A stretch of DNA of 18,588 bases. Origin: Scytalidium lignicola. Taxonomy: Eukaryota; Ascomycota; Leotiomycetes. This document shows, one piece after another, positions 9,321-18,203 of the stretch (positions are counted from its first letter, which is position 1; each line of letters begins with the position of its first letter). Below the pieces are notes generated by a model that searched no databases, was not told where the DNA came from, and saw only the letters and a program-made list of their open reading frames with translations. The position numbers and the translations under genes were made by a program. Location: NCBI GenBank assembly GCA_002812745.2, contig NCSJ02000548.1, forward strand, positions 1 through 18,588. The letters are read 5' to 3'.

Positions 9321-9353
9321 TTCTAGAATCTTCGAGCATCTTCGAGCATGTTC
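9321..9353 (+). promoter_or_regulatory. Heat shock element array upstream of HSP90
   Basis: Seven alternating 5-bp units stand in perfect phase: TTCta, GAAtc, TTCga, GCAtc, TTCga, GCAtg, TTC. Two of the three inverted units carry GCA in place of GAA. This is the nTTCnnGAAn pattern bound by trimeric heat shock factor Hsf1. It lies about 0.79 kb before the HSP90 ATG, part of which is leader intron, so it is closer to the likely transcription start than that distance suggests. Confidence 0.8.
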
Positions 9354-9405
9354 CATTTTACCTCGTCTATTGTATGTGTAGGAATGAATATATTGTAGGA
9401 ACTAC

Positions 9406-9415
9406 ATCACGTGAT
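9406..9415. promoter_or_regulatory. ATCACGTGAT palindrome with an E-box core
   Basis: A perfect 10-bp palindrome around CACGTG sits between the HSE array and the second HSE. TCACGTGA is a classic site for fungal bHLH factors of the Cbf1/Pho4 type. Its activity here is inference. Confidence 0.45.
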
Positions 9416-9439
9416 GATACTTTTAAACTTTCCCCCAGA

Positions 9440-9452
9440 TTCTGGAGCGTTC
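9440..9452 (+). promoter_or_regulatory. Second, weaker heat shock element
   Basis: TTCtgGAGcgTTC gives three units in phase, the middle one degenerate (GAG for GAA). It lies 87 bp downstream of the first array in the same upstream region. Confidence 0.55.
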
Positions 9453-9931
9453 GATAGCGGGAGGTAGGAGCTTTTTTACAGTTACAGTGCGGGCACGGTG
9501 TACGGAGTATTGGTACAGTGATTACTACCGTACTTTAGATAGTGAATTTACCAATAGGCTGTTTAGCTCTATGAAAAGGCGCAGTAAATGCCTAAAAAAT
9601 ATCCACAATTCTTTCTAGGTAACTCGATGTTTACTCTAGGCATATTTACAGATTCTTGAGGCTTTTCGTAAGGTGTAAATAGAGGCGTCGCCAGGGTGGC
9701 GTACCCCTGTACAACGGTGGCCTGGTTGGAAGAAATTCATAGAAACCTATGGATTGAGTCGCTTCACGCTAAGGCAGTTGACTAGAAGTAGCCCCTCGAA
9801 CATATATTTTCTCGACAGCACCACAAGCTCTAGATTTCTTTTCCAAACCACATTTTACGAATTTGACGATACCCTTTCTCTTTCCTATTTCAAGATCTTA
9901 GATCTATCAAGACAACCCTATAGACTAAAGA

Positions 9932-10118
9932 GTAAGTAATTCACATTTCATTTTTGATTTACTTCTAGAGTTGCTTCCCGAGCTCAGCCTTATTGTCGGT
10001 GAGCCCACACAAACGCACCACACATTTTCTCGAGCAAAGTATTACTTGAGATTGCAATTATTATGTTTTAAATTACTGTAATTTTAAGCTTTGCCGTTGC
10101 TAACATTTTAATTGACAG
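9932..10118 (+). other. Intron in the HSP90 5' leader
   Basis: A strong donor GTAAGT at 9932 follows AAAGA. A branch point TTGCTAACA near 10097-10105 and an acceptor TTGACAG ending at 10118 complete a 187-bp intron just before the start codon. The acceptor is followed by a short leader, CCTTCTCACCACAGCCGCCAAA, running into ATG. That leader is 22 bases: CCTTCTCACCAC then AGCCGCCAAA. An alternative acceptor ends at 10132. Confidence 0.75.
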
Positions 10119-10140
10119 CCTTCTCACCACAGCCGCCAAA

Positions 10141-12291
10141 ATGCCTGGTGAAACCTTCGAGTTCCAAGCTGAGATTTCTCAGCTCCTTTCCCTCATTATC
10201 AACACCGTCTACTCAAACAAGGAAATTTTCCTGCGAGAGCTTGTGTCTAACTGCTCCGATGCTCTCGACAAAATCAGATATGAATCCCTTTCAGATCCAA
10301 GCAAGCTGGATACTGGAAAGGATCTCCGCATCGATATCATTCCCGACAAAGAGAACAAGACCCTTACCCTTCGGGACACCGGTATTGGTATGACCAAGGC
10401 TGTAAGTAATTAATACACAAGTTTTCTGAATCGTTAATGTACTAATAATTTTTAGGACCTTGTCAACAACCTTGGTACGATTGCACGATCTGGTACCAAG
10501 CAGTTCATGGAAGCCCTCAGTGCTGGTGCTGATATCTCCATGATTGGCCAGTTCGGTGTTGGTTTCTACTCTGCATATCTTGTTGCTGACCGTGTTACCG
10601 TTATCTCGAAGCACAATGATGACGAGCAATATATCTGGGAGTCCAGTGCCGGTGGCACTTTCACCCTTACCCAAGATACCGAGGGTGAACCTCTTGGTCG
10701 CGGAACAAAGATCATTCTTCATTTGAAGGAAGAGCAAACTGACTACCTCAATGAGTCGAAGATCAAGGAAGTTATCAAGAAGCACTCCGAGTTTATCTCA
10801 TACCCAATCTATCTCCACGTTCTAAAGGAGACCGAGAAGGAGGTTCCTGATGAGGAAGAAGAAGTCGAGGAAGAAGGTGAGGAGAAGAAGGCTAAGATTG
10901 AGGAGGTGGATGACGAGGAAGAGAAGAAAGAGAAGAAGACCAAGAAAATTAAGGAGAGCAAGATCGAGGAGGAGGAATTGAACAAGCAAAAGCCAATCTG
11001 GACTCGCAACCCTCAAGATATCACTCCCGAGGAGTATGCTTCCTTCTACAAGTCCCTTTCTAACGACTGGGAGGACCATCTTGCAGTCAAGCATTTCTCT
11101 GTTGAGGGTCAGCTCGAATTCCGTGCCATCCTCTTCGTTCCAAAGCGTGCTCCATTCGACCTGTTTGAGACCAAGAAAACCAAGAACAACATCAAGCTCT
11201 ACGTCAGACGTGTTTTCATTACCGACGATGCCACAGATCTCATTCCAGAGTGGCTGAGCTTCGTCAAGGGTGTTGTCGATTCCGAGGACCTTCCTCTCAA
11301 CTTGTCTCGTGAGACTTTGCAACAGAACAAGATCATGAAGGTGATCAAGAAGAACATCGTCAAGAAGACGCTTGAGTTGTTCAATGAGATCGCAGAGGAT
11401 AAAGAACAATTTGACAAGTTCTACAGTGCTTTCAGCAAGAACATCAAGCTTGGTATTCACGAGGATTCACAGAACCGCCAATCTCTTGCTAAGCTCCTCC
11501 GATTCAACTCTACCACATCCGGTGACGACATTACCTCCCTGACTGACTATGTCACCCGCATGCAAGAGCACCAGAAGAACATCTACTATATCACTGGAGA
11601 GTCGCTGAAGGCTGTTCAAAGATCTCCTTTCCTCGATGCTCTCAAGGAGAAGAAATTCGAGGTTCTCTTCCTTGTTGACCCAATTGATGAGTACGCTATG
11701 ACTCAACTGAAGGAGTTCGATGGCAAGAAGCTGGTTGATATCACCAAGGACTTCGAGCTTGAGGAGACCGAGGAGGAGAAGAAGGCCCGTGAGGCTGAGG
11801 AGAAGGAGTATGAGGGTCTCGCCAAGGCTCTCAAGAACGTCTTGGGTGACAAGGTCGAGAAGGTGGTTGTCAGCCACAAGCTGACGGGTGCACCATGTGC
11901 TATCCGTACCGGCCAGTTCGGTTGGTCAGCTAACATGGAGCGTATCATGAAGGCCCAGGCTCTCCGTGACACATCTATGAGCTCATACATGTCTTCCAAG
12001 AAGACCTTCGAGATCTCTCCAAGATCACCAATCATTAAGGAGCTCAAGAAGAAGGTTGAGGCTGATGGTGAGAACGACCGAACAGTCAAATCCATCACTC
12101 AACTGCTCTTTGAGACTTCTCTCCTCGTCTCTGGATTCACCATTGAGGAGCCAGCAGGATTTGCTGATCGCATCCACAAGCTTGTTTCTCTTGGCTTGAA
12201 CGTCGACGAGGAGGAAGAGCCTAGCGCTGAGACAGCCGACGAGACCATAGCCGATGCCCCAGCTGAGAGCGCCATGGAGGAGGTTGACTAA
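10141..12291 (+). CDS. HSP90: Cytosolic heat shock protein 90
   Basis: Two exons (10141-10401, 10456-12291) with a 54-bp intron after codon 87 encode 698 residues, the usual length. The N-terminal ATPase domain has [18 protein letters not shown] (E33, N37, D40), DTGIGM and [16 protein letters not shown] highly charged linker covers about residues 210-265. The middle domain includes [12 protein letters not shown], whose arginine (about residue 372) corresponds to the ATP-contacting Arg380 of yeast. The C-terminal dimerisation domain ends in MEEVD, the docking motif for TPR co-chaperones. Hsp90 folds kinases, transcription factors and other clients with Sti1, Aha1 and p23. Upstream HSEs and a leader intron fit strong heat-inducible expression. 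Codon use is visibly more C-ending than in the neighbours, as expected for a highly expressed gene. Position 38 is Cys, where yeast has Ala. Confidence 0.98.
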
Positions 12292-12979
12292 ATGCGAAAT
12301 ACTAAACTTTACGGGATTCTTTTGCGGAGTTCAATTGGTTGGTTTTCACAGTGGTCATTCTCGTTGCATGTGCCCGGGTTGCTTTTTTCCTCCATTGCTG
12401 GCTGCGTTCTGCCAATAGCTGGTCTGCGTATATTGCGATCAGTGGTTAGCGGAAGCATTTCCTGAAACCTGTAATAAAAATAGCGTTCAGAAGGTCAGAA
12501 TGAATTTTATGAATTTTAAACTTTAGTTCAATATCCATGGCTTAATGTGAATGTTGTGTATACCGTTCAAGAAATACTAAGAGTGAAAAGTAGTTAAGAT
12601 GAGAGTAGGCATCTACCGATCGTCTATTTTTCGGATCGATCGTCCGCGCAAGTTAGCTAAATGCGGGGTGCAATTTGTACAGGGATGCGCCGTACCTTCA
12701 AGAGATGCTAAACCTCCGAAAACTAGTAAGTTACGTAGTATTAGAATCCACAAATCTACGTCATATATGCTCAATACTAGCCGTAAGATTTAAATTTAGA
12801 GTCCGATACTACATTGTTGTATTACCAGTGCAGATCCTAGATCCGCCAAGTAAGTCTCCCGAGCTACCGGTATCCCGTCTTATTAGCGTCTTGGGCTTTT
12901 TCTTAGGGCCATCAGAAAGTCGTAAGAATGAGCTCACGAGACTTCACGATGTAGACGATGTAGACCCTTATCAACCGTC
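12292..12979. other. Intergenic region between HSP90 and the GT8 gene
   Basis: HSP90 3' UTR followed by AT-rich DNA and the leader of the glycosyltransferase gene. Open stretches on the plus strand between about 12600 and 12980 do not resemble protein. A possible leader intron is listed separately. No repeat or RNA gene is visible. Confidence 0.45.
12850..12906 (+). other. Possible 5' UTR intron of the GT8 gene
   Basis: GTAAGT at 12850 and a T-rich acceptor TTTTTCTTAG ending at 12906 bracket 57 bp, 73 bp before the start codon. The branch point is not convincing, so this is tentative. Confidence 0.3.
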
Positions 12980-14134
12980 ATGGCGGGCACCCGCATCTTA
13001 CCACGGCGTCTTCTTCAGCTCTTCGGCTCTCGAATCGTGCATGTCCTACTCATAATCGCAGTTCTGGGCTTCTCAACCCAATTCCTGATTATCTACACCT
13101 CTGATCCGTCCTTCCCTCCTTATCGCGTGAGGCAACCTCGCATCACCCACAGACTAGATTCCTCGTCCATTGATTGGAGCGAGTTTAAATACGTGCAGTA
13201 TGCGACGAGCCCCGAGAGTCTGTGCAATGCGGTTATGATTTGGCGTGATATGGAGCATATTGGGAGTCGGGGTCAGAGGCTGATGTATTATCCATCCGAC
13301 TGGTCCGTGGATGAAATTGATGAATTGACTGATGGGAAACATCTAACTCCTATCGCGAGACTTCTACACACCGCAGAGACGGAATACTACGTCAAGTTAC
13401 GGCCGATTGAGGAGTTAAGACTGGATCAGAAGGTGGAAGAGAGATGGCCGGAAGCGTATACGAGTTTACTAGCTTTCAATCTCACGGAGTATAAGCGCGT
13501 GCTGGTGTTCGATTCTGGCTCCTTGCTGAAGAGGAATATAGATGAGTTGTTCCTCATTCCTTCAGCGCCGGTGACCATGCCGTATGTATACTTTGGTCCA
13601 GCGGAGGGATGGAAGTTATCGAGCAGCATGGTGCTTATCCAGCCCTCTACACAAGCCTTTGTCAAGGTAAGTAAAGCTGTCAAAGAAGCAAAGGATGATG
13701 AGAGCGATGTGGATATCCTAAATAAGCTCTACGAGGGCAAGATCTCTATGCTTCCTCAACGGCCATACAGTCTTGCTGCAGGCGAGTTCAGAAGACAGAA
13801 TCATCGCGCCTACCTTGGCAATTCATACGATAGTTGGGATCCAGATCGAGTCTTTGAAGAAGCCAAATTCATGCATTTCTTTGATGAGCCGATGCCGAAA
13901 CCTTGGATTCGTGCTCCGCAAATGTTGCTGAATAAGTACATGCCACAATGTTCACGGAGTGAATGGTTCGGTGCTTCAGACTGTCGGGACCGTGCGATGT
14001 GGTTTAAGTTATATTCTGACTATGAGGAGAAGAGAAAGGCCGTTTGTGGGGCTGGGTTTGAATTGAAGGATCAGGCACTACTTTTCGATCCAGATGTTAC
14101 ACTTGAAGACGAGTCTCATTCGGATGAGGTATAA
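12980..14134 (+). CDS. GT8-family glycosyltransferase, Gnt1-like, type II membrane protein
   Basis: A single exon of 384 residues. A short basic cytosolic tail (MAGTRILPRRLLQLFGSR) precedes a membrane anchor at about 19-38 (IVHVLLIIAVLGFSTQFLII), the layout of a Golgi-type enzyme. The lumenal part has YATSPESLCNAVMIW, a central LVFDSGSLLKRNIDELF, SSMVLIQPS, RPYSLAAGEFR and a late MHFFDEPMPKPW that matches the HFSD-P-PKPW end block of fungal GT8/Gnt1-like proteins. Members transfer sugar from a nucleotide sugar, in yeast Gnt1 GlcNAc onto N-glycans; the actual substrate here is unknown. The metal-binding DxD is DSG at 178-180, so the second Asp is missing. A GTAAGT inside the frame at 13666 is probably not used, since the coding sense continues through it. 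Confidence 0.85.
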   Translation: MAGTRILPRRLLQLFGSRIVHVLLIIAVLGFSTQFLIIYTSDPSFPPYRVRQPRITHRLDSSSIDWSEFKYVQYATSPESLCNAVMIWRDMEHIGSRGQRLMYYPSDWSVDEIDELTDGKHLTPIARLLHTAETEYYVKLRPIEELRLDQKVEERWPEAYTSLLAFNLTEYKRVLVFDSGSLLKRNIDELFLIPSAPVTMPYVYFGPAEGWKLSSSMVLIQPSTQAFVKVSKAVKEAKDDESDVDILNKLYEGKISMLPQRPYSLAAGEFRRQNHRAYLGNSYDSWDPDRVFEEAKFMHFFDEPMPKPWIRAPQMLLNKYMPQCSRSEWFGASDCRDRAMWFKLYSDYEEKRKAVCGAGFELKDQALLFDPDVTLEDESHSDEV

Positions 14135-14315
14135 TAGTTTTGCCTCCCTCTAATATAGTGTTGCAATATAGGGTTTGGATACCCTGTACCTATCAATGAA
14201 ATATTATTACCTAAATACTTCAAAAAAATTATAAGACAATGTCCAACTCAATTGGACTGACATAGCTGTTTTGCTTCATAGCGGCAAAATTCACCTGCTT
14301 GCTATTCTGACGCCC

Positions 14316-17300
14316 TCAAATCACAAACGGCTTGCTCCCTTCGACGAGACCATCTGATAGCTTACTAATGCTACTCCATGCAGGTGCAAACCTGTAAATC
14401 TCATCCAAAGCCGGTATCCTCCCTCGTGTGTTCTGGTCACTCCATAGACATACTACACGGCCTTGTATACCCTCATCACCAGGCAGCTTGCCTTCGCTGA
14501 TTGGCCACTCAATATCAACCACCCACTCTTTATTCCAATCCCTATGCCATAACTTAAGCTGGTCACTTCCACTTTCTGGTACAGAGCCAAATTTATCATC
14601 TGCAGCAGCTCCGTGGACTCTAAATCCCGAAAAGGGACGATCGAATCGAAGAACACAGCCCTTCGTTTCCCGCCCGAAAATATGTAATGTTGCCATATTT
14701 CGATCCGGAACGCGAGTTACATTGTAAGTAAGCCATTCTTGGTAGCTTTTCTCAGGAGGGACACCATCTGGAATAGAGACGACTTTAGGGGGTAATCCTT
14801 CCCATGAACAGTATTTCAGACCACTACGGACCAGTGGCCGCGTTTCACATTCTATTTTCTGGCCTGNAAACACTTGGGATGCTAGAGATAATATCACGGA
14901 TATATTCCTCAATACCGCCTATCGTGACTCTGTTAATACCTGTGTCTAAGTCCACAGTCTGCTGAAAATATGCCTTGTAGCGATTATTAGACGAGAAAGG
15001 GAACGCGACAAGGTTATATATGAGAGTTCCAAGGAAAACCAGGAAAAGGAATGTTGGTATGTGATGTGTGATACGATGAGCGAATGGTCCAATAGGCCAC
15101 AGTATCAATACCGAGAAGAAAGCGATAACAAGGAAAGGCAGGATTAGGGAGCTGCCATCCGTACCGGTCTGATCCGTGGCTGTGACTATTAAGAGGCCGA
15201 CTTGTCCAATGATTATTAGGATGAAAGGGCAAACCAAGAGGAACTGTAGTAACCAAGTCCACGTGGGTAAACCGGATGACCATTTTTGTTCCTGCCCATA
15301 TACTTGTCCCTTTTCAGAATCATCTTCAGCCTCAGCTCTGGTTTGGACCGAGCGCCTGCGATAGCCCGCTGCAAATGTTGTTCCGATGGTTGTTCTATGG
15401 CCATCACCACCCACTAAAGGTGTAGTCTCGGTAGCTTCAGCATCAATTTCATCTGAACCAGGTGCAATAAGATGGTCAGAGGATGATGGTCCATTGTGAT
15501 ATTCCCGTGCTTCTTGTTCGTCAAACGCTGCCTCGACAACGGATGTCTTTGTTGGAAGAGCAAAAAGTTCGCAAAGACTGATCAAAAAGGCCAGGAATAT
15601 TGCTGATTCGTAGAAGACAAATAAGTAGCCTGCACTTATTTTGAATTGATCTTCGTAGATAGTAGCCACGAAGAGTAGTATCCATCCGAAAGCGTACATC
15701 CACATGAGTGTATAGCCTCGATGCAAGGCAGATGGTCTCGTAAAGTTGCAACCCGCCATAATGAACCAAAAGACAATGAAATATAGACTCAAGCTCATCG
15801 TCCATACGGAATACGAGGAGGAAAACACGATAAACGGGTTAAACTTTCGCACCAAGAAAGCAGCCCCGACAGTGAGCAGTGTGGCAACAATGAATGCAAC
15901 TGGAAATCGGAATGCCCCTCGCCATCCATCTAGAGAATAACTCTCGTCATCCCGCTTGACTGTCCCAGAGAAAAAGTAGTATTTATCCTGTCGTATAAGA
16001 ATGTATGTAACGGCGATTAGGATCAAAGGTGTAACCACCAATATGGTTACAGACCAGGCAAAGAGAGCTCTTAAGCTGAACAATGCAAGCGTGCCGCCAA
16101 AAAGATCGAACCAGACACCAGCGGTGCCTTTGCCGTTCTGCACTTTGTCGCGAGCATGGTCGCTTCGTTCTCCATTAAATCTCTTGCTGGTATCAGACGA
16201 TAAAGCCTTGACCGTGCTGACTGACTGTGAAAGCATATGCCACACAGAGTCAATAGAGGTATGTTTGGCATCATCTTGGTCTGTGTGATATCTAGCTCTG
16301 GGTTCCCAGAATGCCACATCGAGACCACGCATACCTTCTGCTCGAAATACAATATAATCGGTCTCGCTCCTAATGAAGCCAGAGGAAAATCCATCGGCGC
16401 TGATAGAAGTCCCGAATGGGTGTGTTGCCTTTCCATAAGCTTTGGTAACCTCCAAATCTGTGGCTCTAAACAGCGTTGCCCTACCGCCTGCACCCGCCCC
16501 TTCGAGGTTCAAAAAGGTGTGTACAAAACTTGCCACCGGGTGCCTTAAAAATGCCTTTGCGCCGTAAAGACCATCTTCCTCGTTGTTGTTGAAGAGAACC
16601 ACAATACCCTTCTTAGGAGCGTTTGCGGGAGTAGAGAAGTACTCGACCAGCTGCAATGCTGTAATGACACCGACGCCATCATCGGTAGCTCCATAACCAG
16701 TAGAGACACTATCATAATGGGCATTGACGAGCACTCCACCTTTCCCGTGAGTTTTTGCTGGGTCTATATCTAGATCGTTCCACCAGTCGCCAGGTTCATC
16801 TTCAGATCCCCGAATGTAAACAATTATGTTGTTTCCTTCGAAGTAAGTGCTTATTCCAAGCTTCCGTCCACTAACGCCTATGGTAGTGAGAGCAGAACCC
16901 GTATAATTCGCCACCAAGTCACTGAAAACAACAGTCTCCGGAGGCTCCTTGGACTCATGACTGGACGATCCAATGGTATGGTGTGCTCCCTGATATCTCC
17001 ATACAGCTCCCTCTTGCTGTTCTTCAAGACGATTGTCTAGGCTTTGTCTTGCACCATTTTGTTTCAGCATCTCATCGATTCTCGTCAATAACCAATCTCT
17101 GATCTCATCATTCCTTCGACTATTGTAAGGATGGTAGCCATTCGTCAATTCGCTGAGATCTAGCCATGCCTCAGTTAGATTGACGCCCGAATATGGAGTC
17201 GGATTGCTGGGAGCTTTTGGTACAGTTTCGTGTACTACAATTAGAGGAATTATAATGGCAAAGTATACCAGCGTAGTTATAGCAGTGACAGAAATAGGAG

Positions 17301-17328
17301 TGAATAGGTAGCAATCGTGCAGCTTCAT
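14316..17328 (-). CDS. Vacuolar membrane M28 zinc metalloprotease (PFF1-type), frame broken at an ambiguous base
   Basis: The main frame runs from ATG 17328 and the C-terminal ~180 residues continue in another frame to the stop at 14316; the switch coincides with the N at 14867. Allowing for one extra base the protein is about 1003 residues, normal for this family. The first membrane segment is at about 13-33. The M28 domain has AHYDSVSTGYGATDDGVG (H204, bridging D216), NNNEEDGLYGA (catalytic E250, ligand E251), NLEGAGAGG (E276) and RYHTDQDD (H348). About eight further hydrophobic segments follow between roughly residues 390 and 800, split by an acidic Ser/Glu-rich loop (DEQEAREYHNGPSSSDH). 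The end is a lumenal soluble domain. Family members are multi-spanning vacuolar proteases; their physiological substrates are poorly known. The gene converges with the GT8 gene over a 181-bp gap. Confidence 0.93.
14867..14867. other. Ambiguous base N causing an apparent frameshift
   Basis: On the minus strand the context is AGTGTTTNCAGGCCAG. Upstream coding ends IISSIPSV and downstream coding resumes GQKIECET. Family sense needs one base fewer here, so either the N is a spurious insertion or the T-run beside it is one too long. Confidence 0.85.
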
Positions 17329-18203
17329 GGTTTTGATGTTGCTTGGAGCTGCCTCCAGCCGCTGGTACTATTGTTGGGGGAATATCATGCGGTATGAGGA
17401 TTGTGGGTTTATCCTAAGAGTCGCAAAGCTGTGCTGATGTCAACAGAACCACCGGTGGGAGAGTATATGGCCGCATACGATTTGCGGATTGGAGCTGTGA
17501 TGTTGACGTCTCTGGTTGTAGCGTGGGGTAGAGCTCAATCAGATGTCATCGCCTAATCTGGAAGCTCTTTAGCGACCCACAGGGCTGAGCTCCGTCGGGG
17601 AAACCTTTCCCCTTGTCACGCTCTACAAGTACGCATATTATTTGTCAAGAAGTTGGTTTTTTCTTCTAAATATCATTGATTAGACTGCAGATCTCCAATG
17701 TGATTCACAGAAATCGTGTAAAGAGTAATTTCTTTGAATAACCCTAGTGGTTAAGTTAAGGCTCAATACAGTCGCCTCTCGAAAGAAACAACTACTGACT
17801 AGTATGCTAGATAAACCTGGGGTAATGGCTTACCACGCTCAGAGTATTGAGAGCTAAGTTGATAGAAAAGAGAACAAAATTAAATGATGATTGTATGGCG
17901 TTGCCTACAAAACGCAGATTCTCCTCTAACCTCTCCCATTTCCTGAAGCCTGAGCCTCTATCTATATGTATACCTTTCGCAATACGACTTGTCAATAGAA
18001 ATCTCACGAGCTGGATTTTCACTACGAACCTTGTAGGATGAGTCTAAGAAACATGCATCTGAGTGGGTTGGCAATGCGCTGGCCTGAGGCTCAAGGTTAG
18101 TAAATGCCTCCGCAGTTGCAGAACAACCGTCTTGAAGCAATGACCGACGCTTGCTGCTTGCCTTCGCGCATTTGACCACACTACCATTTGAACGTAAACA
18201 TCA
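17329..18203. other. Intergenic region with no recognisable gene
   Basis: Contains the promoter of the vacuolar protease gene at its left end (about 17329-17640, moderate GC) and AT-rich DNA after that. Short frames on both strands between about 17800 and 18200 show no family pattern. A GGGGAAA-CC-TTTCCCC inverted repeat is at 17597-17612. Confidence 0.4.
17597..17612. repeat. Short perfect inverted repeat GGGGAAA-CC-TTTCCCC
   Basis: Two 7-bp arms with a 2-bp centre, about 0.27 kb upstream of the protease start codon. Followed by TT, the right arm overlaps CCCCTT, and CCCCT is the yeast stress response element core. It may be a protein binding site or chance. Confidence 0.35.

Noticed and set aside
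9754..9939. 61-codon plus-strand frame upstream of HSP90
   Set aside because: Lies in the probable HSP90 leader and runs over the leader-intron donor; composition is not protein-like.
10822..11460. 212-codon Leu-rich antisense frame in HSP90
   Set aside because: Mirror of the acidic, Glu/Lys-rich Hsp90 coding sequence; long antisense frames are expected there.
12675..13055. 126-codon plus-strand frame before the GT8 gene
   Set aside because: Overlaps the GT8 start in another frame and shows no domain; the GT8 frame has a membrane anchor and family motifs.
13666..13671. GTAAGT inside the GT8 coding sequence as an intron donor
   Set aside because: The coding sense (SKAVKEAKDDESDVDILNKLY) continues straight through, and splicing is not needed for the family pattern.
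14862..14872. TTTNCAG on the minus strand as a splice acceptor explaining the frame change in the protease
   Set aside because: Upstream coding continues to the last bases before it and there is no donor, so a one-base error is simpler.
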